Origin: an uncultured Rhodospirillaceae bacterium
GTDB taxonomy: Bacteria; Pseudomonadota; Alphaproteobacteria; Rhodospirillales; Magnetospirillaceae
Direction of reading: 5' to 3'
Assembly: GCA_903941105.1 (NCBI GenBank)
Contig: CAJANL010000199.1
Location: 1 to 64,000 of the forward strand
DNA length: 64,000 bases
Of this stretch, positions 1-8,964 are shown piece by piece. The stretch's first letter is position 1; the number at the start of each line of letters is the position of its first letter. Below the pieces are notes generated by a model, which was not told where the DNA came from, did not search any database, and was given only the letters and a program-made list of their open reading frames with translations. Made by a program: the position numbers and the translations under genes.

Positions 1-54
1 CCGGCAATTCGCGATTACTCCAACGGGCCATCAAACCCTGGAAAACCGCCAGGG

Positions 55-483
55 TCAGCGTTCTTCACAGCCGACTTGGTAGTTGGGGCCGGTGAGCAAT
101 TCGACGGGCGTGACGAAGGTCAGGTGGACCACGCCAAAATACGGTCCACTGGTGCCCAGGTGGTGCCAGTGCGAGAAAAGGAGTTCCTCGGGCGAACCGT
201 GGTCGTAGCCGCGCTTGACGACATTGACGGCGCGGCGGCCGTCGGGAAACTCGATCGAAGTCGCCATTCCCTCGCTAATAGCGGTTTCGAAGAGATTGAT
301 GGGACTTGGTTGCTCGCCCTCGGGCGCCCGGAACATATCGAAATCGACCCAGACCGTGCCAGTGTCGTTGTCCGTGTCGTAGCAACCCCAGTGCCCTTCC
401 GGCTCGCGAATGCACTGCCACTGCTCGGGAATGCGGAAGCTGATGGCGTTCCAGAAGGTGACCGGTTTCAGCTTCGCCCCCAT
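55..483 (-). CDS. hypothetical protein (142 aa), candidate immunity/accessory protein
   Basis: ORF 11 nt downstream of another minus-strand ORF in an apparent operon with the toxin-like gene; lower-GC, non-repetitive protein. Confidence 0.6.
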   Translation of the reverse strand: MGAKLKPVTFWNAISFRIPEQWQCIREPEGHWGCYDTDNDTGTVWVDFDMFRAPEGEQPSPINLFETAISEGMATSIEFPDGRRAVNVVKRGYDHGSPEELLFSHWHHLGTSGPYFGVVHLTFVTPVELLTGPNYQVGCEER

Positions 484-494
484 TGCCCTGTCCT

Positions 495-1289
495 TCAGTC
501 GCTCGGATCGATACGCAGATTGCTTAGCTTACTGCGGGCGCTCGAGGTCCGGACCTTCGGGGTTTCCTTCGGCTGGGATGCGCGCCAGGCATTGTACTCG
601 GCGGGGGTGGTGCGGTGGACCGGTTCCTTAGAACCACGAATGACCAAGGGGCGTATGGTCGAAGGGTCGTCGTCCCACAGCTCATCACGGTAGTAAGGGC
701 TGTTGTGCGGGAATTTCCACTTCTCTTCTGGACGGTACCACCCTTCGATGGATCCGCGAGGACCACGGGCGAGTGCGTCGCGGATGGCATCGTGTCCCCA
801 TACTTTCCCGCTGGCCCGCGCTCGGCCACGGCCGGCCTTACCGAGGCACCGGTATCCATCGCCCAGAAAAGTATCTATTGCATCGCGCAACGGGTCAAAG
901 TGGGGAACGTAGCCCTCCACTCGCTGTCCGATAAGATATGGCGGGTCGAATGAGTATTTGGAATTTGGCAGCCCGTCTACCCAATAGCAGCGGGTGTAGC
1001 GAAAATGGAAAGGTGACCATCGCCGACTATAACCCAGCAATCTGTCAAATACAAAAATCGGCCGAACGGTGGGTTCCCAATCTCCGGCTGCTACGCAGAT
1101 ATACATGTCGTCCACTGGAAGCGCGCCGATGAGATGCGTCATCGGCACGTCTTCGCAGGGATAAGGCGAGAATGGGATGCAATATAACTTACCGAACCGC
1201 TCCGTGAGGGCGCGGCTGAAGGCCAGCTCATCCCTCACGGTCAACGCGACATGGCATAGCCTAAAGTACCCGTCTCGGCGGTAGCTCAT
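495..1289 (-). CDS. hypothetical protein (264 aa)
   Basis: ORF 31 nt downstream of the 691-aa ORF, same strand; globular, aromatic-rich composition. Confidence 0.65.
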   Translation of the reverse strand: MSYRRDGYFRLCHVALTVRDELAFSRALTERFGKLYCIPFSPYPCEDVPMTHLIGALPVDDMYICVAAGDWEPTVRPIFVFDRLLGYSRRWSPFHFRYTRCYWVDGLPNSKYSFDPPYLIGQRVEGYVPHFDPLRDAIDTFLGDGYRCLGKAGRGRARASGKVWGHDAIRDALARGPRGSIEGWYRPEEKWKFPHNSPYYRDELWDDDPSTIRPLVIRGSKEPVHRTTPAEYNAWRASQPKETPKVRTSSARSKLSNLRIDPSD

Positions 1290-1320
1290 TCCCCATGGTT
1301 GGCAGTTTGTTCCGACTGCG

Positions 1321-3396
1321 TCAAGGGGATTTTAGCTGCCAGCGCTTAGGTACTAGTACGACATCATGATGGACTTTGTTGTCGTCCTTATCGAAGTCAT
1401 GATCCAATAATCTACGGATGCGTTCGGCATTCTCAAGCTCTCGGCTGGTCGGCTTTCCCGTCCGCGGATCGACATCCACCGTCTGAACGTGGACGAACCG
1501 GCCATCCGGTGTCTGGAATGTCATATCTGTGTATCCGCCGCCCGGGTGCGGGTTATTCCAGACAACACCACGCCCTGGGATATGGTACTCCTTCAATTCC
1601 TTGCCGGTTTCTTGCTCCCTGCCGCCCAGCACATGCGTCCATCCAGGATTCGCTCGCAGAAGCTCGTCCCGCCAGCGATCCATGTCGGCCTTGGTGGCCG
1701 CATTGCCGCGGCGCTCGATGATGTTGGCGTCGGGGTCTTCCGGTTCCGCCGGGAAGATGAGAATGTTCGGGCGTTCGGGATCGATGATCGGTGTTCCATA
1801 GCCCTCGATCTTGACTTGCGGCGGGGTCAGGTCGGTGCCTGAGCGTCCCGGTTTCGAGGGGTCAAGGCCAGGGTTCGGCGGCAACGATGGTGCGGGCTGG
1901 CTTGGCGGCGGCGCCGAAATGTCCGGCATGTCGGGCAGGGTCAGTTCCATATCCGGAAGCAAGGGCGGATTGCCCGGCAGCTCGGGCAATTCGACGGCGG
2001 ATTTTCCCAGCGCCTCGAGCAGCTTCCCCATTTCAATGGTGCCTGCCGCAGCCGCTCCGCCGAATCCCCCTTCGAGGATGAGGTCTCTCTTTTCCCAGGG
2101 GTTCCTCATGTAGGCCAATTGCTCGCCTTCCGGCGTATCCTCGCCATCGGCGAACGGCACCCTCCCGCCGCCGGCATGGTCGATGGCATCCTGCAGGTGA
2201 GCGGCGGAAGCCGGATCGCGCTGGTGCAACCGGCTCAGCAGGTCGGCGACGTCGCCGCGACCCTGGTCGCCGTTGTTCTGGATCACCTGCCCCAATTGCC
2301 CCGGGACGTCGCCGAAGTCGGTGGTGCCGGCCCAGGCCTCGGCCATGCGGTCGTGGGCCTGGATGCCCTCCTCGTCGATACTGTGGCCCCGATCGGCAAA
2401 GGGGTTGTCGCCGCCGGGCACGGTCAGCGCCTCGGGCACCTTTGGCGCCGGTTCGGAGCCATCGAAGCCCTCGCCGAACGGGGCCAGGCGGAAGGGCAGG
2501 TGCTCACCGGTGGCTTCGGCCAGCTGGCCCTGCAGGTCGGCCGCTTTGGCGGGATCAAGCTCGCCCAGGCGCCCCAGCACATCGGCGACGTCGCCGCGGC
2601 CCTGGTCGCCGTAGTCGGCGACGGCACGGGCGAAGGTCGGCACCGCCACCCGGAAGTCGCCGGTCCGCGCCAGCCCGCCGGCCCAGCCCTGGTGCTCGTC
2701 GGCGCCGATCGGGGTGATGGTGTGGCCGGGGAAGGGATCGCGCGGCTCCGCCACCTTGGCGGTGAGCGCCCCGGCGAAGGGTTTCAGTTTGGCGCCGGGT
2801 GGCAGGCCCTCGGCGGCGGCCTTCAGCAGCATGTTGGCCGCGGGCGGCACCCCCAGCTTCTCCAGCAGGCTGGTCTGGCGCTTTGGCGGAGTGTGGGCGA
2901 ACAGGCTGCTGGCCTGCTTTTCATTGGGCGGGCCGAACAGCCCAGTGATCACGCTTTGTTCTTCCTGCTTCAGTTTCGGCGCCGGATTGTCCTCCTTCGG
3001 CAGTGCCTCTGGCCTGGCGCCCGCCACGCCGTAGGGATGGTAGCCGCGCGCCTCGGCCTTAAGCGGCGGGTCAGGTTCGACGGTCTGCTGCGGCAGGCTC
3101 TCCGGCATGTCCAGCAGGCCGCCGGCCTGACTGCCCGGCTCTGCGTTCATGCCGCTGTCGGGCATGCCGATGTTGCCGAACAGGCCGTCCTCCGGCATGG
3201 TCCAGCGGATTAAGTCGGCGGCGGCGGAGACGTTGGGCTCGAAGGCCGGGTCGTAGCCGCCCGTAGGGACATCGGATCCGGAGAAGTCGCCCTCCGGCAT
3301 CTGCTGGATTTCCGTCGCGTCGTCCGTTCCGGCGCCGATGGTGGCCGGCATGGCCTCGGCGACATCCGGCATTTCGCTAGAGGCGAAGCCACCCAT
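1321..3396 (-). CDS. large proline/glycine-rich protein with two internal ~70-aa repeats and a C-terminal nuclease-like domain (polymorphic-toxin-like)
   Basis: ORF continues to 3465, but an ATG at 3396 has an upstream AAGGAGA; repeat 'GDQGRGDVAD(V/L)L.RL...DPA.AA.LQ'; C-terminus 'GGGYTDMTFQTPDGRFVHVQTVDVDPRTGKPTSRELENAERIRRLL'. Confidence 0.7.
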   Translation of the reverse strand: MGGFASSEMPDVAEAMPATIGAGTDDATEIQQMPEGDFSGSDVPTGGYDPAFEPNVSAAADLIRWTMPEDGLFGNIGMPDSGMNAEPGSQAGGLLDMPESLPQQTVEPDPPLKAEARGYHPYGVAGARPEALPKEDNPAPKLKQEEQSVITGLFGPPNEKQASSLFAHTPPKRQTSLLEKLGVPPAANMLLKAAAEGLPPGAKLKPFAGALTAKVAEPRDPFPGHTITPIGADEHQGWAGGLARTGDFRVAVPTFARAVADYGDQGRGDVADVLGRLGELDPAKAADLQGQLAEATGEHLPFRLAPFGEGFDGSEPAPKVPEALTVPGGDNPFADRGHSIDEEGIQAHDRMAEAWAGTTDFGDVPGQLGQVIQNNGDQGRGDVADLLSRLHQRDPASAAHLQDAIDHAGGGRVPFADGEDTPEGEQLAYMRNPWEKRDLILEGGFGGAAAAGTIEMGKLLEALGKSAVELPELPGNPPLLPDMELTLPDMPDISAPPPSQPAPSLPPNPGLDPSKPGRSGTDLTPPQVKIEGYGTPIIDPERPNILIFPAEPEDPDANIIERRGNAATKADMDRWRDELLRANPGWTHVLGGREQETGKELKEYHIPGRGVVWNNPHPGGGYTDMTFQTPDGRFVHVQTVDVDPRTGKPTSRELENAERIRRLLDHDFDKDDNKVHHDVVLVPKRWQLKSP
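2150..2700 (-). repeat. two diverged ~70-codon tandem-domain repeats inside the 691-aa ORF
   Basis: Both copies read WAG..(T)GDF...(N/D)YGDQGRGDVADxLxRLxxxDPAxAAxLQ....xxPF. Confidence 0.6.
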
Positions 3397-3563
3397 GGGA
3401 AGGTCTCCTTGACTGCTCGCGCCGGGACTGCCCCGGGGCGTCCATGGGACCATATGCAAGGCCACAGGTATTTGTCAAGGAATATGTTCTTGCCTCGCTC
3501 ACGTGAATGGTCTATATCGGGAACATTCGCCCGCTCGGGCGCCATGTCAAAAGGAGGCCCGCC

Positions 3564-4109
3564 ATGGGCGGTTTCGGCAATGAAGCGTTGAGCCCGACGG
3601 CCCTGGCCGGGCCGCTCGGCTCCCCCTTGTCGCTGCAGAAGGGTGCCCAGTCGGCCGCCATGGGTCTGCCGCTGGAAGCGTCACTGCGCAACAAGCAGCT
3701 GCGGCAGGACCTGGGCCAGCACCTGACCACCTTCCAGACCATGGAGGCGATCCAAGCCCGCCGCGAGGGCCGGCAGCCCGGCGTGGCGGCGACGGTGGCG
3801 CCAATGGTGGGGGCGGCGGTCGCCTCGTACTTCGTGCCGCCGATGGCGCCGACCTTCATGAAAATGGGCATGGCCGCCTCCGCCGCCAGCCGTGCGCCCC
3901 TGCCAGCGCATTCGGCGGCGCAGGGACTGCAGTTGCAGCTGACCCATCGGGCCCCGGCGCAGAGCGTCAACCTGCTTGAAAGCGCCCAGGCGACCCAGCG
4001 GGCCAAGCTGTCGGCGATCGGCATCGGCTCGGGCGGCGGCTCTTCGGTGGCGCTGCAGGAAGGCCTGACCCGGAAGGCGGCCAAGAACGGCTACGACATC
4101 GGGGCATGA
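3564..4109 (+). CDS. hypothetical protein starting MGGFGNEAL, central hydrophobic segment
   Basis: ATG 3564 preceded by AAGGAGG; ORF to 4109; divergent from the 691-aa MGGF protein. Confidence 0.6.
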   Translation: MGGFGNEALSPTALAGPLGSPLSLQKGAQSAAMGLPLEASLRNKQLRQDLGQHLTTFQTMEAIQARREGRQPGVAATVAPMVGAAVASYFVPPMAPTFMKMGMAASAASRAPLPAHSAAQGLQLQLTHRAPAQSVNLLESAQATQRAKLSAIGIGSGGGSSVALQEGLTRKAAKNGYDIGA

Positions 4110-4184
4110 CACGAGGCTTGGCCGGGCGATATCTTTCAAGCTGCATCGACCACAGGCTTCGCCCGTTCCTTGATCAGTAGCGTC

Positions 4185-4214
4185 AAATTCCCTGTTCCCC
4201 GTCGCAGGGAATTT
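4185..4214. repeat. perfect 10-bp inverted repeat AAATTCCCTG-N10-CAGGGAATTT
   Basis: Read directly. Confidence 0.8.
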
Positions 4215-4546
4215 CCCGCCCGCACGAGGGAAAGTGCCGGTTCCGCCCAAGCCGCGATCCGCCCTATGCCCACTCGGCTTCGGATTTCCCTGTATTTTCC
4301 CAGGAAATCAGGGAGCCGGCGCTGGAGACCGGTTCGCCCCAGACTGCCCCCTCCGCCATCTAGTCTTGATGACCTGCGATTTTCCGAGACCCTGCGCCGA
4401 AAGGCGCGGGGTTCCGGCGCTATTCGCATGTGTCTCCGGAACGGAGAGAGCCTCCGACCAGGCCTCGGGCCTCTCCAATTCTCCCATTTTCTCCGTTGCC
4501 CATATCGGCGGTCCACCGCCCAGCGACGCGTTCGCGGCACGGTGTC

Positions 4547-4795
4547 TGGGTCGCCTTCCCACCCAAGGGGCTTGGTGAAGCCGGCCGCATTCTTATGGCC
4601 TCCCCCGCCGTATCGACTAGCGATGGTCGACACATCGAAGTTGCCCAAAGATCTCAGGCTGAAGGTCCGCACTCCCGGTCGGTCATAGTAGATGCCGGCG
4701 AATGGCGGGGTCGTGCCTCTGGCGTCACCCCCGCATAGGGCATGACCGGCATCCGATGCCATGGTGTAGGGAAGTTTGGCGATGGGGACGCGATT
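4547..4795 (-). pseudogene. C-terminal remnant of a DHH/DHHA1-family phosphoesterase
   Basis: Minus translation NRVPIAKLPYTMASDAGHALCGGDARGTTPPFAGIYYDRPGVRTFSLRSLGNFDVSTIASRYGGGGHKNAAGFTKPLGWEGDP carries the DHHA1 GGGHKNAAGF motif; stop just upstream, no DHH domain. Confidence 0.7.
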
Positions 4796-4858
4796 GCCAC
4801 GGTGTCCCTGTTGCCAACGGCCAAGACCTCAACCCCCACATCTTCTGACACAGTGGAG

Positions 4859-5962
4859 CTAAACCACCTGGCGCAGCAGGGCGGCGGTCTGTTGTGCGGT
4901 CTTCTCCCACGAGAACTGCTGCGCCCGTTCGAGGGCACGGGCCGTCATGTCGCGGCGCAATTCGGCGTCGACCAGCAGTGACTCCACCTTGATCGCGATG
5001 TCCTCGGGATCATCGGGATTGAACAGCAGTGCCGCATCGGCCACCAGTTCCGGCATGGCCGCGGCATCCGAGCACGCGATGGCGCAGCCCGATGCCATGG
5101 CCTCGACCACCGGGTTGCCGAAGGTCTCAACGGTGGAGGGGAATACGAAGACGGTGCATTTGCGGTAAAGCTCGGCCAGCTTGTCGGGCGAGCAGCGGCC
5201 CAGGAACTGCACGTTCTTCTCCAGACCCCAGATTTCGATCTGTTCCTGCAAGCCGGCCATGTGCCCGGTATCCAGCGGCGCCCCGGCGATGAACAGTTTG
5301 ATGGCGGGAAAGCTGTGGCGCAGGAACTGCAGCGCCTCGATGAGGGCGGGATAGTTCTTCTGGATGTAGATGTCGCCCACCGCCAGCAGGGTCAGCGGCT
5401 CGCGCTGCTCAATGGATGCCGGCGGACTGAAATGAGGGCCGACGCCGTGGTGGATGATGGAGATGCGGTCATCGTCTTTCCTCTGGAAGCTCTCCAGGAA
5501 CATCTGCTTGGCGTAGCCCGAAACGGTGATCGCGCGCTTGCAGACGGCAAAGGATGCCTGGCTGAGCCAGAACACCGCCTGCCAATAAAGCTTCTTGCTG
5601 AAGTCACTCTCCAGCGCCGCGACGCCGAAGGCGTTGCGCAGCAGGATTACCGAGTGGCGCGACAGCAGCGGGCCGAAATTGGCCGGCGAATAGATGACGT
5701 CGGCGCCGATCTTCATCGCCAGCCAGGGCACCACCACTTGCTCCTGCACCGTCACCGTCGACATGCGCGACCAAGTCGGCAGCACGTGCAGCGCCGTGTT
5801 GGGGCAGAGGCTCTCGACCAGATATTTCTGGTCCTCCTGGATGACGACGTGAATATCCAGGTCTTCGATGCGGCAGAGATGCGGCAAGATATTGGTGATG
5901 TAGGTCACCCCGCCGCCGCTTTTGGCATGAATGGAATTGATCAGGACCCGCGTGCGCTTCAT
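4859..5962 (-). CDS. glycosyltransferase family 4 (GT-B) protein
   Basis: 'HAKSGGGVTYITN', 'FVFPSTVETFGNPVVEAMASGCAIACSDAAAMPELVADAALLFNPDD'. Confidence 0.9.
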   Translation of the reverse strand: MKRTRVLINSIHAKSGGGVTYITNILPHLCRIEDLDIHVVIQEDQKYLVESLCPNTALHVLPTWSRMSTVTVQEQVVVPWLAMKIGADVIYSPANFGPLLSRHSVILLRNAFGVAALESDFSKKLYWQAVFWLSQASFAVCKRAITVSGYAKQMFLESFQRKDDDRISIIHHGVGPHFSPPASIEQREPLTLLAVGDIYIQKNYPALIEALQFLRHSFPAIKLFIAGAPLDTGHMAGLQEQIEIWGLEKNVQFLGRCSPDKLAELYRKCTVFVFPSTVETFGNPVVEAMASGCAIACSDAAAMPELVADAALLFNPDDPEDIAIKVESLLVDAELRRDMTARALERAQQFSWEKTAQQTAALLRQVV

Positions 5963-6015
5963 CGGCTCAACCTAAGAGAACGGCGGGGCGGTTGCAAAAC
6001 GAAAATACGGCGCCG

Positions 6016-7053
6016 TCAGGCCAATCCGGCAATGCGCTCGAACTCCACTGCGGCGTGGGTCCACCGCCAGTGGCGCTGGTGGTCGAGGCAGTTGCGGTGC
6101 TGGACCTGCCACAAGGCGTCGTCGGCCAACAAGCGAATTGCTGATTCGGCGAAGGCATCCTCGCCCTTGACCACGAAGCCGGTCTCCCCGTGGCGGATAC
6201 GTTCCTTCATGCAGGCGATGTCCTCGATGACGCCGGGCACGCCCATGGCCTGGGCCTCGGCCACCGCCGAGCAGAAGGTCTCGCCGATGTCGCCGCGGTA
6301 GAGCTGAACGCGGGCCTGGGCCAGTTCCTCCACCAACTGCGACTTGGGCACCGGACCGCGCAGCACCACCCCCAGCGGCGCCATGGCGGCGGCGCGCTCC
6401 AGCACCGGCCCCATTCGCGCCGCCTTGGCGTCGCCCGCCGTGCCGTAGGTGGCGCTGCCGGCGAAGATGTGCAACTCGGCGGCGGGCACCACGGGGCGGA
6501 TGCGGCTTTCCCAGCGGTCGAGCAGCCAGTCCAGTGAGCGCATGGGGTTGGAGGTGAACACGGCGCGGGGCGGCGGCACCGGCCGCTCCGCGGCGTGGCA
6601 GAAAATGTCGGTCAGGCCATAGGGCACCACCGCGCGGCCACCGGCGAAGGCCCAGCCGGGATAGGTCGAGGCGTGGCTGGCCCCCGAAAACACGATCACC
6701 GGCCGCCGCCAGGCCAGCTTCCACTGGTAGCGCCATTTCAGCAGGTAGCCGGCGGGATTGTGAATCCAGAAGATGACGCGGCCGGCCCCCCGACACAGTT
6801 TCAGCAGCTTGTCGCCGCGATTGGGGATGTAGAGGTCGGCGGAGTCGGGCACCCCTTGCGCCAGCGGCCGCCAGGTGACGCCCCGGTGCACCACCTCGGC
6901 GTCGCACTTGTTGCACACCAGCACCTCGTGGCCGCGCGCCGCCAGGGCGTTGGCCATCTCGATGAACGAGGTCTCGGCGCCGCCCAGCGGCCGCTCTTCG
7001 AGGGTGCGGCCGTCGAAGCGGATGCCGTCGTCGGCCATGACGATACGGGCCAT
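6016..7053 (-). CDS. glycosyltransferase (GT4-like)
   Basis: MARIVMADDGIRFDGRTLEERPLGGAETSFIEMANALAARGHEV...; terminal 'AEAQAMGVPGVIEDIACMKERIRHGETGFVV'. Confidence 0.85.
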   Translation of the reverse strand: MARIVMADDGIRFDGRTLEERPLGGAETSFIEMANALAARGHEVLVCNKCDAEVVHRGVTWRPLAQGVPDSADLYIPNRGDKLLKLCRGAGRVIFWIHNPAGYLLKWRYQWKLAWRRPVIVFSGASHASTYPGWAFAGGRAVVPYGLTDIFCHAAERPVPPPRAVFTSNPMRSLDWLLDRWESRIRPVVPAAELHIFAGSATYGTAGDAKAARMGPVLERAAAMAPLGVVLRGPVPKSQLVEELAQARVQLYRGDIGETFCSAVAEAQAMGVPGVIEDIACMKERIRHGETGFVVKGEDAFAESAIRLLADDALWQVQHRNCLDHQRHWRWTHAAVEFERIAGLA

Positions 7054-7058
7054 GCCGG

Positions 7059-7814
7059 TCACTCCTTCTCGTATTTGGCCTTGAGGTGCGACAGCATGGG
7101 GTAGAGGGCGGCGCACACCGCGATGATGAAGCCGTAGCCGCCTTCCTTCCACCCCTTCCGCGCCACGTAGCACTTGAAGAAGCGGCTGACCATGCGGCGG
7201 ACATTGCTGGCGGTCGAGCCCCAGGTCTCGCCGCGCTCGCGCAGGTCGCGGGCACGGGCCGAGGAATAGCTGTCCAGCCGCCGGATCATGTCCGAGATGT
7301 TCTTGTCGACGTAGTGGTTGATGCGGCAGGTCAGCATCGGTCCCTTCCGCCCCGTCCATTCCAGCCGGGGATGGACGCGGTCGCGGCCCCAGGTCTTGGC
7401 GCCCTTGCGGAACAGGCCGGGATAGGCCGGCTTGCCGTAGGAGGCGCCCCAGCCGTGGCGCACCAGCCGTTCGCCGACATAGTTATCCACCAGGATCTCG
7501 TGCCAGTCGAAGGCGGTGGTGGCGATGACGCGGCGGATTTCGGCGGCCAGGTCGGGCGGAACATGCTCGTCGGCATCCACCTCCAGCACCCAGTCGGAGG
7601 TGCAGGCGGCGATGCCGGCGTTGCGCCGGTCGCCCTCCACGTCCCAGGCGCCCTCGATGATGCGGGCGCCGTGCGCCAGCGCGATATCCTTGGTGCCATC
7701 GGTGCACTTGTCCAGCACCACCACGATCTCGTCGGCGAAGGCCAGCCGCTCCAGGCAGGGGCCGAGCCGCTTCTCCTCGTTGCGGGCGGTCACCAGGGCC
7801 GAGAGCGAGGTCAT
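7059..7814 (-). CDS. glycosyltransferase family 2 (WaaE/KdtX-like)
   Basis: MTSLSALVTARNEEKRLGPCLERLAFADEIVVVLDKCTDGTKDIA. Confidence 0.9.
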   Translation of the reverse strand: MTSLSALVTARNEEKRLGPCLERLAFADEIVVVLDKCTDGTKDIALAHGARIIEGAWDVEGDRRNAGIAACTSDWVLEVDADEHVPPDLAAEIRRVIATTAFDWHEILVDNYVGERLVRHGWGASYGKPAYPGLFRKGAKTWGRDRVHPRLEWTGRKGPMLTCRINHYVDKNISDMIRRLDSYSSARARDLRERGETWGSTASNVRRMVSRFFKCYVARKGWKEGGYGFIIAVCAALYPMLSHLKAKYEKE

Positions 7815-8950
7815 GGGTGGCGCTTCAGGTAGGGCGGAAAGGCGCGGGCCTTGGCGCGGTCCATGGCAGTGCGATAAATGGCCAGGGTCTCCTCCATGCG
7901 GTGGTCGAAGCGCATCGCCTTTTCCGCCATGCGCCGCGCGCCGGCGGCGACCCGGGCGCAGGTGGCGGGATCGGTCAGCAGCCGCTCCAGGGCCGCCGCC
8001 AGGCGTTCGGGGTCGGCCGGCGGCACCAGCCAGCCGGTCTCGCCGTCGATGACGATCTCGGGCACGCCGCCGACGCAGCTCGCCACCACCGGCTTGCCGG
8101 TGGCGAAGGCCTGGACGGCGACGCGCGGCTGCGCCTCGGTCAGCGACGGGATCACCACCGCGTCGCCCATCTGCATCAGCTCCGAGACGTCGTCGCGGTA
8201 GCCGGTGAACAGCACCCGCCGGCCGGCCGCCATCCGCCTGAGCCTGGCCTCGTAGTCGGCGCACTCCGAGGTGGCCGAGCCGACGACCACCAGATGCGGC
8301 TGATGACCACGTTCGGCCAGCAGCGCCAGCGCGTCGAGCAGATGGTCCTGGCCCTTGTCGGGGCGGATCATGCCGACGCAGACCAGCACGAAAGCGTCGT
8401 CGGGCAGGCCCAGTTCGGCGCGCAGGCGGGCCCGGGTGGCGACCGGGTCGGGCAACTCGAAGAAGCGCTCGTCGGCCCAGCCGCCGATGGAGGTGGAGCG
8501 GCGCTCGTCGATCAGGCCGATGTGAACGAGGTCGCGCCGAGTGCATTCGGCCACGGTGATGATGTGGTCGGCGCCCAGGCGCCATTGCAGCCGGCGGATG
8601 ATGGACGGCTTCAGCGGCTGGTTGACGTGGCGCGAGCGCACCACGGCGCACAGGTCGAGGCAGGTCAGCGCCGTCTTGGCGTCGCGGGTGACATGGGCGT
8701 CGATGACTTCCACCTGATTGTCGCGGACGAACTTGCGCAGCATCCTCACGGTGGAGACCCGCCACGGCCGGTCGAAGTCCATGGCCACCACCGGCAGACC
8801 GGCGGCGGCGGCGCGGCGATAGGATTCGCCGTCCCCGGGCGTGCCCAGCCACACTGCCTGTCCGTGGCCCACCAGCCAGCGCAACTGTTCCAGCACGCGA
8901 TGCTCCATGCCGCCCCAATTGCGGCCGGGAATGGTGTGAAGGATTCGCAT
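7811..8950 (-). CDS. glycosyltransferase family 4 protein
   Basis: MRILHTIPGRNWGGMEHRVLEQL..., 'PSLTEAQPRVAVQAFATGKPVVASCVGGVPEIVIDGETGWLV'; 4-nt overlap with the GT2 gene. Confidence 0.9.
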   Translation of the reverse strand: MRILHTIPGRNWGGMEHRVLEQLRWLVGHGQAVWLGTPGDGESYRRAAAAGLPVVAMDFDRPWRVSTVRMLRKFVRDNQVEVIDAHVTRDAKTALTCLDLCAVVRSRHVNQPLKPSIIRRLQWRLGADHIITVAECTRRDLVHIGLIDERRSTSIGGWADERFFELPDPVATRARLRAELGLPDDAFVLVCVGMIRPDKGQDHLLDALALLAERGHQPHLVVVGSATSECADYEARLRRMAAGRRVLFTGYRDDVSELMQMGDAVVIPSLTEAQPRVAVQAFATGKPVVASCVGGVPEIVIDGETGWLVPPADPERLAAALERLLTDPATCARVAAGARRMAEKAMRFDHRMEETLAIYRTAMDRAKARAFPPYLKRHP

Positions 8951-8964
8951 CGCCCTTGTCCCCC

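Noticed and set aside
2119-3213. 364-aa plus-strand ORF opposite the toxin-like gene
   Set aside because: Antisense GC artefact; the minus frame has the SD, repeats and domain-like sequence
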